Assembly: GCF_024137025.1 (NCBI RefSeq)
Contig: NZ_JAMYJR010000018.1
Location: 124,001-188,000, forward strand
Reading direction: 5' to 3'
From: Paractinoplanes aksuensis
Lineage (GTDB): Bacteria > Actinomycetota > Actinomycetes > Mycobacteriales > Micromonosporaceae
Length of the DNA: 64,000 bases
The notes beneath the pieces were generated by a model, which was not told the DNA's origin, did no database searches, and was given only the letters and a program-made list of their open reading frames with translations. Both the position numbers and the translations under genes were made by a program. Of this stretch, positions 24,560 through 32,850 are shown one piece after another. Positions within the stretch are counted from its first letter, which is position 1. Every line of letters starts with the position of its first letter.

Positions 24560-25279
24560 GTGCCCGCATACCGTGCGGTCGTGTTCGATTTTTTCGGCAC
24601 GTTGACCCGATCTGTCCAGCGTGGCCCCCAGCATGCGGAGATCGCCCGATCTCTCGGCGCCGACCCCGAGGCGGTCAACGGGGTGCTCGACCGCACGTTC
24701 CGCGCCCGGGCCCGGGGCCGCTACGGGTCCGCCGAGGCCACCCTACGGTTCGTGATCGAGCAGGCCGGTGGTCGCCCCCGCACCGACCAGCTGCGGGCCG
24801 GTGTCCCGGCCCGGATCGACGCGCTCAAGGCCGACACCAGGCTGCGCGACGACGCGGTGAGCGCACTCGACGCGATCAAGCGCCGGGGCCTGGCCACCGC
24901 GCTGATCAGCGACTGCACGCACGAGCTGCCCGCGTTCCTGCCCAGCCTGCCGGTCGCTCCGCTGCTCGACACCACGATCTATTCCGTACGCCTGGGAGTC
25001 TGCAAGCCGGATGCCCGCATCTACCTCGCGGCGTGCGAGCAGCTCGGCGTGGCCCCCGACGAGTGTCTGTACGTGGGCGACGGCGGCAGCCACGAACTGA
25101 CCGGCGCCGCCGCCGTGGGCATGACCCCGGTCCGGCTGGCCGCCCCCGACCTGACCAACCACCTGGTCTTCGACGCCGACACCAACTTCGCCGGCCGCAC
25201 AGTCCGCTCCCTCACCGAGCTGGTCGGCCTGGTCGACCGCTCCCGCATCGCCGACCCCCGCCAGCGGGCCGCGGTGTAA
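24560..25279 (+). CDS. HAD family hydrolase
   Basis: A 239-residue HAD-superfamily phosphatase with a helical cap (subfamily IA). Motif I is VVFDFFGTLT (nucleophile Asp, with Phe at the usual second-Asp position), motif II ALISDCTHE, motif III Lys in GVCKPDARIY, and motif IV LYVGDGGSHE. The second Asp of DxDxT is absent, as in haloacid-dehalogenase-like members, so phosphatase activity is not certain. GTG start at 24560 with GGGAGG 9 bases upstream. Confidence 0.85.
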   Translation: MPAYRAVVFDFFGTLTRSVQRGPQHAEIARSLGADPEAVNGVLDRTFRARARGRYGSAEATLRFVIEQAGGRPRTDQLRAGVPARIDALKADTRLRDDAVSALDAIKRRGLATALISDCTHELPAFLPSLPVAPLLDTTIYSVRLGVCKPDARIYLAACEQLGVAPDECLYVGDGGSHELTGAAAVGMTPVRLAAPDLTNHLVFDADTNFAGRTVRSLTELVGLVDRSRIADPRQRAAV

Positions 25280-25303
25280 GGCGGCGCGTGCGAGGATGGC
25301 GCG

Positions 25304-25801
25304 GTGACTTCCGCGGTGCTCGAAGAGGCGCTCAAGAAGGCCGCGCTGGCCTGGATCGCCGTCGGCGACGGCCAGCCGCTGGCCCTGTGGGTGATGCCGC
25401 TCGACGGCACGTTGCTCGTGGTCACCGGCCCGGGCGAACAGTTCGCCCCGGGCCTGGCCGAGGCCACCCGAGCCACCGTCCGCCTGCGCGGCGACAACGG
25501 CGGCCTCATCGTGATCACCGAGGCCGCCGTCACCCGCTTGGCCCCCGGCAGCGAAGAGTGGGCCGAGGTCACCCCGCAGCTGGCGGCCAAGCGCCTGAAC
25601 GCCTCGGGCACGGCCGACGAGACGGCCGATCGCTGGGCGGCCTCGGGCTGCGCGGTCGTCCGCCTGACCCCGGTCGAAACGAAACCACCGGTCGCCGCGC
25701 CCGACCTGCCGACCGACTCCGGCGCCGCCGAACCCCGGGAGACACCGGCCCGCGTCGAAACCCGCCGCCCGTTCCGCCTCCACCGCGTCAAGCGCCGCTG
25801 A
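25304..25801 (+). CDS. Conserved actinobacterial protein, possible split-barrel fold
   Basis: A 165-residue protein. The N-terminal 115 residues look like a small beta-barrel (AWIAVGDGQPLALWVMPLDGTLLVVTGPGEQ, TVRLRGDNGGLIVITEAAVTRL). The shape recalls FMN-binding split-barrel proteins, but no cofactor residues can be named. A charged, proline-rich tail ends in RRPFRLHRVKRR. GAGGAT lies 6 bases before the GTG start, a leaderless layout. Function unknown. Confidence 0.65.
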   Translation: MTSAVLEEALKKAALAWIAVGDGQPLALWVMPLDGTLLVVTGPGEQFAPGLAEATRATVRLRGDNGGLIVITEAAVTRLAPGSEEWAEVTPQLAAKRLNASGTADETADRWAASGCAVVRLTPVETKPPVAAPDLPTDSGAAEPRETPARVETRRPFRLHRVKRR

Positions 25802-25806
25802 AAGCC

Positions 25807-25836
25807 TGTGGATAACTCCCTCACCGCTGTGGATAA
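25807..25836 (-). promoter_or_regulatory. Two perfect DnaA boxes
   Basis: TGTGGATAA at 25807-25815 and 25828-25836 are both the complement of TTATCCACA, the strict DnaA-box consensus. They have the same orientation and 21 bp start-to-start spacing (two helical turns). They lie in the convergent gap after 25801, with no dnaA or origin gene near. Confidence 0.55.
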
Positions 25837-25965
25837 CCCGTTTTCCCGCTGACCCAACATGGGTCATCACCGTGCTCGCGGCGAACCCCTTGAACCCCAC
25901 GTTGTCCTCTGTTGCGGTCGGTGCTCCGCCGTCGTCGGCGCGGGACATCGCCAGTGGCGGCTTCG

Positions 25966-26283
25966 TTACTGGGGATCAGCGTGTTCCGGGGGATCGAAAG
26001 TCAGCGTCAGGGTGCTGCGGTAGGCGGCGCTGGGGGCGGATTCGGCGGGGCGGTCGACGGGTTCGCTGTCGGCGGGCCAGAAGCGCACTGCTCGGTAGGC
26101 GTAGCCGTCCTGGTGGGCTGGCTCCCACTCCAGGAGGACTGGCTGACCGGGCGTGAAGTGGGGGGCGCCGGCGACCGCGGCGGCGCTGAAATGAGCCCAG
26201 CAGCCGCCAGGGCACTGCTCCGAGTCGATGACGCCCCAGCCTTCGTCGTCATCGAAGAATCGAATTGTCCCCGGATCGGCCAT
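25966..26283 (-). CDS. Cold-shock-domain-like protein
   Basis: A 105-residue protein. Residues 1-68 follow the cold-shock fold: GTIRFFDDDEGWGVIDSEQ, where CspA has GxVKWFNxxKGFGFI, then GGCWAHFSAAAV, and PGQPVLLEWEPAHQDGYAYRAV. The RNP1-like segment is only partly aromatic, so nucleic-acid binding is likely but not sure. The tail is acidic and proline-rich. TACGAT lies 6 bases before the ATG, fitting a leaderless transcript. Confidence 0.75.
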   Translation of the reverse strand: MADPGTIRFFDDDEGWGVIDSEQCPGGCWAHFSAAAVAGAPHFTPGQPVLLEWEPAHQDGYAYRAVRFWPADSEPVDRPAESAPSAAYRSTLTLTFDPPEHADPQ

Positions 26284-26317
26284 GGGCGAATCGTAGAACG
26301 GTCGCCTGGTCGGTGGG

Positions 26318-27190
26318 CTAGCCGATGAACGGTGGGATGTGGATTTCGCCCTTGGCTATGGGGCACACATGGCCGGCAACGGTGGCTGAGGTGGCGGCGC
26401 CTGCGGTGGCGGTCACAGTGCAGGTCAGCAGGGATGGGCGTCTCATTTCGAGGCCCTGGTGCACGCGATAGGGCGAGGTGCCGTCGGAGGGCAGCAGGCC
26501 CGCGGCGACCAGCCAGACACCCAGGCCCAGGGCGGCTGAGCCGGTGGCGGGGTCCTCGGGGACGGCGCCGCCGGGGACGAAGACCCGGGAGTGGGCTTCC
26601 GAGGTTTCGGCCGACCATGAGAAGACGCAGAGGTCGGTGATGCCCGCTCTTTGCGCCGCGGGCTGGTCGATCCGCACGTCGGTCAGGGCCTCACGGCGTA
26701 CGGGAAGGAAGGCCCAATCGAGGCCGCACCCGGCCCATCGGGGTGCGCCCTCGGCGTACGCGTCGGCGGGTAGGCCCGCCAGCTGCAGCAGGAGCTTCGG
26801 GTCGAGCGACTCCCCCAGGCGTGGGGTTCCGCCGGTCAGGGTGGCCGAGCCGGATTCGGTCACGGTGATCGGCAGGAGGCCCGCGCCGCACTCCTGGACC
26901 ACCTCTCCCGGGGGAAACAGGCCGCGCCTCATCGAGGTGACCGCGGCGCCGACACTCGGGTGGCCGGCGAACGGCAGCTCGGCCTCGGGGGTGAAGATGC
27001 GGGCCCGGTAGGTGGCCTTCGGATCCGTCGGCGGGAGCACGAAAACGGTCTCGGCCAGGTTGAACTCGCGGGCCAGGGTATGCATCTGGTCACCGGCCAG
27101 GTCGGCGGCGTCGTAGACCACGGCGAGTGGGTTGCCCGCGAACGGGCGATCGGTGAACACGTCGACGATCTCGTACGCCACTCCTGACAT
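26318..27190 (-). CDS. PhzF family isomerase-like protein
   Basis: A 290-residue protein of the PhzF/diaminopimelate-epimerase fold. YEIVDVFTDRPFAGNPLAVV starts the first half-barrel, and the catalytic Glu lies in EFNLAETVFVLPP. RIFTPEAELPFAGHPSVGAAV and DPATGSAALGLGVWL are the other family signatures. PhzF catalyses an isomerisation in phenazine synthesis, but there is no other phz gene here, so the substrate is unknown. It shares a 27-bp divergent promoter region with the MgtE-N gene. Confidence 0.9.
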   Translation of the reverse strand: MSGVAYEIVDVFTDRPFAGNPLAVVYDAADLAGDQMHTLAREFNLAETVFVLPPTDPKATYRARIFTPEAELPFAGHPSVGAAVTSMRRGLFPPGEVVQECGAGLLPITVTESGSATLTGGTPRLGESLDPKLLLQLAGLPADAYAEGAPRWAGCGLDWAFLPVRREALTDVRIDQPAAQRAGITDLCVFSWSAETSEAHSRVFVPGGAVPEDPATGSAALGLGVWLVAAGLLPSDGTSPYRVHQGLEMRRPSLLTCTVTATAGAATSATVAGHVCPIAKGEIHIPPFIG

Positions 27191-27196
27191 GTCCGG

Positions 27197-27211
27197 ACCC
27201 TAACCTAGGCT
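27197..27211. promoter_or_regulatory. Back-to-back -10 elements of two leaderless genes
   Basis: TAGGGT (27202 to 27197, minus) lies 6 bases before the phzF-like ATG and TAGGCT (27206-27211, plus) lies 6 bases before the GTG at 27218. The whole divergent gap is 27 bp, so each -35 region must lie in or beside the other gene. Confidence 0.6.
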
Positions 27212-27217
27212 GGACCG

Positions 27218-28495
27218 GTGACCATGGGGACGAGGGTTTATCTGGCTCGGCTCGCCGGGCTGCCCGTGTTCGACCCCAACGGCGACCGGGTCGGGCGGGT
27301 CCGGGACGCCGTGGTGCGTCTGCGGACGACGAACCGGCCGCCGCAGGTGGTGGGGCTGGTGGCCGAGATGGCGCTGCGGCGGCGCATCTTCCTGCCCATC
27401 GGGCGGGTGACGTCGATGGATGCCGAAGCGGTCGTGCTGGCCAGTGGCGTGCTCAACCTGCGCCGGTTCGAGAAGCGGCCGAACGAGCTGCTGGTGGTCG
27501 AGGATCTGCTCGATCGCCGGGTGACCGTCCGGCCCGAGAGCGGTGACGGGCCGGACACGCCGAGCACCGTGGTCGACATCGGCATGGATCTGAACCGCAA
27601 CAACGAGTGGCTGGTGACCCGGGTCGCCGTGCGGGGGCTGACCGGGCGGCTGGCCCGGCGCGGTCACGTCTTCCAGGCCGACTACGAGCGGGTCCGCGGG
27701 CTGATCGGGCCGACCGACACGCAGGGCACCTCCAACCTGCTGGCGCTGCTCGAGCAGATGAAGCCGGCCGACATGGCCAACGCCCTGCAAGACCTGCCCG
27801 ACGCCCGCCGCAACGAGGTCGCGGCCGCGCTGAGTGACCGCACGCTGGCCGACGTGCTGGAAGAGCTGCCCGAGCACGACCAGGTCGAGATTCTCGTACG
27901 CCTCGACCGGGAACGCGCGGCCGACGTGCTCGAGCGGATGGACCCGGACGACGCGGCCGACCTGCTCGGCGAGCTGCCCAAGGCCGAGCAGTCGGTGCTG
28001 CTCGACCTGATGGAGCCGGACGAGGCCGATCCGGTTCGTCAACTGCTGGAATACCGTCCGGGTACGGCGGGCAGTGTGATGACGTCGGAGCCGGTAATCA
28101 TGACGCCCGACTCGACGGTGGCCGAGGCGCTGGCCCGCATCCGTGAGCCCGAGCTGTCGCCGGTGGTCGCGGCCCAGGTCTTCGTGGCTCGCGCTCCCTC
28201 GGCCACGCCGACGGGAAAGTATCTCGGCATGGTGCACTTTCAGCGCCTTCTGCGCGAACCGCCCGCTTCCATCCTCGGCGGCCTCGTCGACTCCGACCTC
28301 GAGCCGTTGCGCCCCGAGACCTCGCTGGCCGAGATCACCAAGCGGATGGCGACGTACGACCTGGTGGCGATGCCGGTGGTCGACTCCACGCGCCGGTTGG
28401 TGGGGGCGGTGACGGTCGACGACGTGCTCGACCACTCGCTGCCGCGGGACTGGCGTGACCGCGACCTGACCGAGAACGACGAGGTCGTGCTGTGA
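27218..28495 (+). CDS. MgtE N-terminal/CBS domain protein without transporter part
   Basis: A 425-residue cytoplasmic protein. A PRC-barrel-like N-terminus (about 5-75) is followed by an MgtE intracellular N domain (about 170-275; DMANALQDLPDARRNEV, LEELPEHDQVEILVRLD, MDPDDAADLLGELP). Two CBS domains follow (about 285-410; SVMTSEPVIMTPDSTVAEAL and VAMPVVDSTRRLVGAVTVDD). These are the Mg2+-sensing parts of MgtE, but the membrane channel domain is absent. Coupled by GTGA overlap to the DUF1003 membrane protein, which could be its membrane partner (inference). The GTG at 27218 directly follows a -10 element; ATG 27224 is possible. Confidence 0.9.
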   Translation: MTMGTRVYLARLAGLPVFDPNGDRVGRVRDAVVRLRTTNRPPQVVGLVAEMALRRRIFLPIGRVTSMDAEAVVLASGVLNLRRFEKRPNELLVVEDLLDRRVTVRPESGDGPDTPSTVVDIGMDLNRNNEWLVTRVAVRGLTGRLARRGHVFQADYERVRGLIGPTDTQGTSNLLALLEQMKPADMANALQDLPDARRNEVAAALSDRTLADVLEELPEHDQVEILVRLDRERAADVLERMDPDDAADLLGELPKAEQSVLLDLMEPDEADPVRQLLEYRPGTAGSVMTSEPVIMTPDSTVAEALARIREPELSPVVAAQVFVARAPSATPTGKYLGMVHFQRLLREPPASILGGLVDSDLEPLRPETSLAEITKRMATYDLVAMPVVDSTRRLVGAVTVDDVLDHSLPRDWRDRDLTENDEVVL

Positions 28496-29043
28496 CCGAT
28501 CCGCGCCGCGAGCGTCCCGACCGTCTCGACCAGCCCGTCGAGCCGGGCCGGGTGCGGCTGCCGCGCTTCGACCCCGAGGCGTTCGGCCGCTGGTCCGAGG
28601 GCATCGCCCGATATATGGGCACGGCCCAGTTCATCGTGTGGATGACGCTGGTCATCGCCGCCTGGTTCGCCTGGAACACGCTGGCTCCGGCCGGGTGGCG
28701 CTTCGACCCGTACACGTTCACGTTCCTGACCTTGATCCTGTCGTTGCAGGCGTCCTACGCCGCGCCGCTGATCCTGCTGGCCCAGAACCGGCAGACCGAC
28801 CGCGACCGACTGGGCATGGAGGAGGACCGCCGGCGGGCCGCGATGCAGAAGGCCGACACCGAATACCTGACCCGCGAGATCGCCTCGCTGCGGATCGCGC
28901 TGGGTGAGGTCGCGACCCGCGACTTCCTGCGCTCGGAGCTCACCCGGCTCGCCGATGAGCTGGACGAAGCCGCCCACCGGCGGGAGAAGCGAGCCCGCTC
29001 GGAGTGGGAGGAGGATCGCAAGGTGTGGGAAGAAGATCACTGA
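28492..29043 (+). CDS. DUF1003 membrane protein
   Basis: A 183-residue protein with two membrane helices (IVWMTLVIAAWFAWNTLAP and FTFLTLILSLQASYAAPLILL). LSLQASYAAPLILLAQNRQ is the DUF1003 hallmark. A charged, probably coiled-coil C-terminus follows (DRDRLGMEEDRRRAAMQK...). Start GTG overlaps the MgtE-N gene stop. The same pair recurs in actinobacteria, which suggests joint function; the role is unknown. Confidence 0.88.
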   Translation: MTDPRRERPDRLDQPVEPGRVRLPRFDPEAFGRWSEGIARYMGTAQFIVWMTLVIAAWFAWNTLAPAGWRFDPYTFTFLTLILSLQASYAAPLILLAQNRQTDRDRLGMEEDRRRAAMQKADTEYLTREIASLRIALGEVATRDFLRSELTRLADELDEAAHRREKRARSEWEEDRKVWEEDH

Positions 29044-29067
29044 TACGCCCGACGTAGCATGGGCGAC

Positions 29068-30216
29068 ATGTCCGCACCTGCCTCCACCGTCGAGGACGCG
29101 ATCCAGGCCGCTCTGGCCACCGTCGACGACCCCGAGATCCGCCGCCCGATCACCGACCTCGGCATGGTCAAGGGCTTCACCGTCGCCGAGGGCACGGTCC
29201 GGGTCGAACTGTTGCTCACCGTGGCCGGCTGCCCGCTGCGCGACAAGCTCAACAACGACATCACGGCCGCCCTCACGGCGATCCCCGGCATCACGTCGGT
29301 CAGCGTCGACTTCGGGGTCATGGACGAGGAACAGCGCAAGGCCCTGCAGGTCACGCTGCGCGGTGGCGGCGCCTCGGCGGAACCGGTCATCCCGTTCGCC
29401 CAGCCCGGCTCGCGCACCCGGGTGTACGCGGTGGCCAGCGGCAAGGGCGGGGTCGGCAAGTCCAGCGTGACCGTCAACCTGGCCGCGGCCCTGGCCAAGC
29501 GCGGGTTGTCGGTCGGGGTCATCGACGCCGACATCTACGGCCACTCGGTGCCCCGCATGCTCGGGGTCGAGGGCCGCCCGACCCGCGTCGAAGACATGAT
29601 CATGCCGCCGCAGTCGCACGGCGTGAAGGTCATCTCGATCGGCATGTTCACCGCCGGCAACGCCGCGGTCGTATGGCGCGGCCCGATGCTCCACCGGGCC
29701 CTGCAGCAGTTCCTCGCCGACGTCTACTGGGGCGACCTCGACGTGCTGCTGCTCGACCTGCCCCCGGGCACGGGCGACGTGGCCATCTCGCTGGCCCAGC
29801 TGCTGCCGAACGCCGAGATCCTGGTCGTCACCACGCCGCAGACGGCCGCGGCCGAGGTGGCCGAGCGGGCCGGCGCGATCGCCATGCAGACCCACCAGCG
29901 GCTGGTCGGCGTGGTCGAGAACATGTCGTGGCTCGAGCTGCCCGACGGCTCCCGCATGGAGGTCTTCGGGGCCGGTGGCGGGCAGAAAGTGGCCGACTCG
30001 CTGACCACCACGGTCGGCGCCTCGGTGCCGCTGCTGGGGCAGATCCCGCTCGACACCCGGGTGCGCGAGGCGGGCGACGCCGGTGACCCGATCGTGCTGG
30101 CCGCGCCGGACGCTCCGGCGGCCAAGGCCCTCGACGCGGTGGCCGACAAGCTGGCCGTCCGCCGGGAGTCGCTGGTCGGCAAGCCGCTGGGTCTCATGGT
30201 CAACGCGCGCCGCTAG
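29068..30216 (+). CDS. mrp: Mrp/NBP35 family Fe-S carrier ATPase
   Basis: A 382-residue protein. An N-terminal DUF59/MIP18 domain (about 1-90; TVDDPEIRRPITDLGMVKG) is joined to a P-loop NTPase (about 110-360). The deviant Walker A reads SGKGGVGKSSVTVNLA, switch I-like DADIYGHSVPRMLG, Walker B LLLDLPPGTGDV. Mrp proteins carry or insert Fe-S clusters; the C-terminal CxxC of many members is not visible here. TAGCAT lies 7 bases before the ATG at 29068, so an earlier in-frame ATG (29059), which overlaps the -10, is unlikely. Followed by a strong terminator. Confidence 0.92.
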   Translation: MSAPASTVEDAIQAALATVDDPEIRRPITDLGMVKGFTVAEGTVRVELLLTVAGCPLRDKLNNDITAALTAIPGITSVSVDFGVMDEEQRKALQVTLRGGGASAEPVIPFAQPGSRTRVYAVASGKGGVGKSSVTVNLAAALAKRGLSVGVIDADIYGHSVPRMLGVEGRPTRVEDMIMPPQSHGVKVISIGMFTAGNAAVVWRGPMLHRALQQFLADVYWGDLDVLLLDLPPGTGDVAISLAQLLPNAEILVVTTPQTAAAEVAERAGAIAMQTHQRLVGVVENMSWLELPDGSRMEVFGAGGGQKVADSLTTTVGASVPLLGQIPLDTRVREAGDAGDPIVLAAPDAPAAKALDAVADKLAVRRESLVGKPLGLMVNARR

Positions 30217-30228
30217 CCGCAGACGAGT

Positions 30229-30262
30229 ACGGCCCTCGCCCATTCCGGGCGGGGGCCGTTTC
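30229..30262. terminator. Hairpin terminator between mrp and tatB
   Basis: ACGGCCCTCGCCC and GGGCGGGGGCCGT form a 13-bp stem with one wobble and loop ATTCC, followed by TTT. It can serve both convergent genes. Confidence 0.8.
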
Positions 30263-30278
30263 ACGTGGTGACGAAAAC

Positions 30279-30692
30279 TTACGTGGCGTCGAGGTCGAAG
30301 CGCTGAGTCGGGGCGACCGCGGTGGAGCTGGACGACGTCGAGCGGTTGTTTTTGATGTCGGCCGCCTCGGCCACTTCGGAGAGATCGCTGCGCACGCCGT
30401 TGAGGTCTTGCTTCACGTCGTTCATGAGGCTCTGGAGGGGCTGGCGGATCGCCGCCTCGTCCTCCTCGCTCAGCAGGTGTTTGCGGATGAACGCCTTGGG
30501 GTGCAGGTCTTGCAGCTGCAGGTCGGTGCCCAGCTCACGGTTGAGGTCGGTGGTCGCGTTCTGGGCCATGGCCCGCAGCCCGCGCAGCATCCGCAGGCCG
30601 TCGCCGATGACCTTGGGCAGACGCTCGCCGAAGATGAGCAGCGCCAGCATCAACAGCGCGCCGATCTCCCACCAGTTCAGATTCTCGAACAC
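30279..30692 (-). CDS. tatB: Sec-independent translocase subunit TatB
   Basis: A 137-residue protein with one N-terminal membrane helix (FENLNWWEIGALLMLALLIFG) followed by the conserved ERLPKVIGDGLRMLRGLR hinge and amphipathic helix, then a hydrophilic tail. Length and the Glu in the helix (WWEIG) fit TatB rather than TatA. It would work with TatC, encoded elsewhere, to export folded proteins. SD GGGAGG lies before the GTG at 30692. It lies downstream of the HtrA-type gene, a common actinobacterial arrangement. Confidence 0.88.
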   Translation of the reverse strand: MFENLNWWEIGALLMLALLIFGERLPKVIGDGLRMLRGLRAMAQNATTDLNRELGTDLQLQDLHPKAFIRKHLLSEEDEAAIRQPLQSLMNDVKQDLNGVRSDLSEVAEAADIKNNRSTSSSSTAVAPTQRFDLDAT

Positions 30693-30758
30693 GTGGCCTC
30701 CCAGGTTCCCGCGCCCAGCCTACGCACGCGAGGTGTCCCGCGGCCATCCGCTCGGCAA

Positions 30759-32012
30759 TCAGTTGGAGTCGGCGGCCAGCGTCACTGAGGCGGTCTGCGT
30801 CTTCGTTCCGCGACGGTACTCCACCGGGATCGTCGTGCCGGGGTCGTACTTGCGGACCAGGGCGATCAGGTCGGTGCCGTCCTCGAGCAGGTGCCCGTCG
30901 AGCTTGGTGACCGTGTCGCCGGCCTTGAGCCCCGCGGCCCCGGCCGGGCCGGACGGCTCGACCGAGCGCAACCGGGCCCCCGACGTGCTGGTGCCGCCGG
31001 TGGCCACCTCGGCCCCGATCACCGTACGGCGGGCCTTGCCGCGGTCGATGATGTCGATCGCCACCCGTTCGGCCTGGTTGATCGGGATGGCGAAGGCCAG
31101 GCCGATGTTGCCGGCCTCGGTCTCGCTGCCGCCGACCGAGCGGATCACCGAGTTGACCCCGATGACCTGACCGGCCGCGTTGACCAGCGGACCGCCCGAG
31201 TTGCCCTGGTTGACCGCGGCGTCGGTCTGGATCGCCGCGTAGTAGCGGGTAGTGCCCGCGTCGCCGGCCTCGATGGGGCGGTCGACCGCGCTCACGATGC
31301 CGGCCGTCACCGTGTTGACCAGGGCCAGCGGGGAACCGAAGGCGAGCACCGGGTCACCGACGGCGATCGACTCGGAGTCGCCCATCGCGACCGGGGTGAG
31401 GCCGTTCTTGGCGACTTTGATCACAGCGACGTCGGACTGGGGGTCGCGGCCCACCAGCTTGGCCGGAGCGGTGGAGCCGTCGCTGAACGACACCGACATC
31501 GTGTCGTCGGCCCCCTCGACCACGTGGTCATTGGTGATCACATAGCCGTCCGCGGAGACCACGAAGCCGGAGCCGATGGCGCCGGTGACCCGGACGGTGA
31601 CCACGCTCGGGAGCACCTTTCCGGCCACGCCGGCCAGCGAGTCGGGGGCCCGGTTGGCCGCGGCCGGCGGGTCTTGGGCGGTGGCCCCGAGCTGGCTGCC
31701 ACCGCCGGTCGCGACGCCGCCGCGGACCGCGAAGACATAGCCCAGCGTGCCGCCCAGACCGCCCGCGAGCAGGGCAGTGATCAAACAGATGAGCAGGATC
31801 GGGGTGTACGACCGGCGGGGCGCGTCGGGGTCGGCCACCGGCTCGGGCGGCGGGCCACCGGTCGACCGGGCCGGTTGCAGGACGACCGCGGTCGGCGCCC
31901 ACGGGTCGCGCCAGGGGTCGGCGAGCGCGTCGGACCACCAGGGTGAGCCTGGCGGGACGGGCTGGCCCGGTGCGGGCGGCGGAGCGGGACGCGCGTTCCA
32001 GCCGTCGGTCAC
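30759..32012 (-). CDS. HtrA/DegP-type serine protease with PDZ domain
   Basis: About 417 residues: a cytoplasmic proline-rich N-terminus, one membrane helix (about 70-95), an extracytoplasmic trypsin-like domain and a C-terminal PDZ domain. Catalytic His is in VITNDHVVEG, Asp in PQSDVAVI, Ser in VNQGNSGGPLVN. The PDZ domain (about 320-405; VEPSGPAGAAGLKAGDTVTK) binds exposed C-termini. Such proteins degrade or chaperone misfolded envelope proteins. The GTG at 32012 has GGAGG 7 bases upstream; a TTG at 32030 is less likely. It lies 66 bp upstream of tatB. Confidence 0.92.
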   Translation of the reverse strand: MTDGWNARPAPPPAPGQPVPPGSPWWSDALADPWRDPWAPTAVVLQPARSTGGPPPEPVADPDAPRRSYTPILLICLITALLAGGLGGTLGYVFAVRGGVATGGGSQLGATAQDPPAAANRAPDSLAGVAGKVLPSVVTVRVTGAIGSGFVVSADGYVITNDHVVEGADDTMSVSFSDGSTAPAKLVGRDPQSDVAVIKVAKNGLTPVAMGDSESIAVGDPVLAFGSPLALVNTVTAGIVSAVDRPIEAGDAGTTRYYAAIQTDAAVNQGNSGGPLVNAAGQVIGVNSVIRSVGGSETEAGNIGLAFAIPINQAERVAIDIIDRGKARRTVIGAEVATGGTSTSGARLRSVEPSGPAGAAGLKAGDTVTKLDGHLLEDGTDLIALVRKYDPGTTIPVEYRRGTKTQTASVTLAADSN

Positions 32013-32178
32013 GTCGGTGCCTCCACTCAATTCCTCCCGATCCCCCTCCAGGATGACACGGATCCCGGACGACGCCCTGCCCCGGCCTGTTTATGCATAG
32101 ACGGCCCGGTGCATCCCCGGCGAGCACCGTTCTAGTCTTCTACCCGATGTACGCGGCTCGCTGCCACGTCGTCACCGA

Positions 32179-32850
32179 GTGCCCCGGAGGTTCGTCATCG
32201 TCCCGTCAGCCCGCCCGTTCGGCCCGTCGACGGGCCAGGCCATGCAGTTCGCCGAGGCGTACGCCAGCGAGGACATCGTCCTGGCGACCGCTCGCAGCCT
32301 CGCCCTCGAGCTCGGACTCGACAGTGTCAGCCCGGCCTCGGGGTCGGTGCTGCGCCTGCTCGCGGCGGCCGGCAGCGCCAAGGCGGTGGTCGAGATCGGC
32401 ACCGGCACCGGGTCCAGCGGTGTCTGGCTGCTGCGCGGCATGCGGGCCGACGGCGTGCTGACCACGATCGACGTCGAGAACGAGCACCAGCGGATCGCCC
32501 GCCGCATCTTCGTCGAGGCCGGCTTCGCCCCGTCGCGCACCCGGATCATCACCGGCCGCGCCCTGGACGTGCTGCCCCGGCTGGCCGACGGCGTCTACGA
32601 CCTGGTGTTCGTCGACGCCGACGTGACCGAGTTCGGCGCGTGTGCCGACGCCGCCCTGCGCCTGCTCCGGCCGGGCGGGGTGCTGCTGGTCAACGGGGCC
32701 ATGGCCAACGGCCGGATCAGCGACCCGGCCGCCCGCGACGTGGACACGCTGACCGTGCGCGAGACGCTGCGGGCGGTGCGCGAGTCCGAGGAGTGGATCC
32801 CGGCCGTGGTGCCCTCGGGCGCGGGCCTACTGGCCGCCGTCAAGCGCTGA
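32179..32850 (+). CDS. Class I SAM-dependent O-methyltransferase
   Basis: A 223-residue methyltransferase of the catechol-O-methyltransferase-like group. The SAM motif I is AVVEIGTGTGSSGVWLL, the acidic loop TTIDVENEH, and YDLVFVDADVTEF is the metal/catalytic segment, with RPGGVLLVNGAMANG after it. Substrate unknown. The GTG at 32179 gives full length, but an in-frame ATG at 32242 (MQFAEAYASED) is near the usual family start. Its 3' end overlaps that of pepA by 24 bp. Confidence 0.88.
   Translation: MPRRFVIVPSARPFGPSTGQAMQFAEAYASEDIVLATARSLALELGLDSVSPASGSVLRLLAAAGSAKAVVEIGTGTGSSGVWLLRGMRADGVLTTIDVENEHQRIARRIFVEAGFAPSRTRIITGRALDVLPRLADGVYDLVFVDADVTEFGACADAALRLLRPGGVLLVNGAMANGRISDPAARDVDTLTVRETLRAVRESEEWIPAVVPSGAGLLAAVKR

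Noticed and set aside
26318..27190. Phenazine biosynthesis cluster
   Set aside because: Only a PhzF-family gene is present, and that family has many non-phenazine members.
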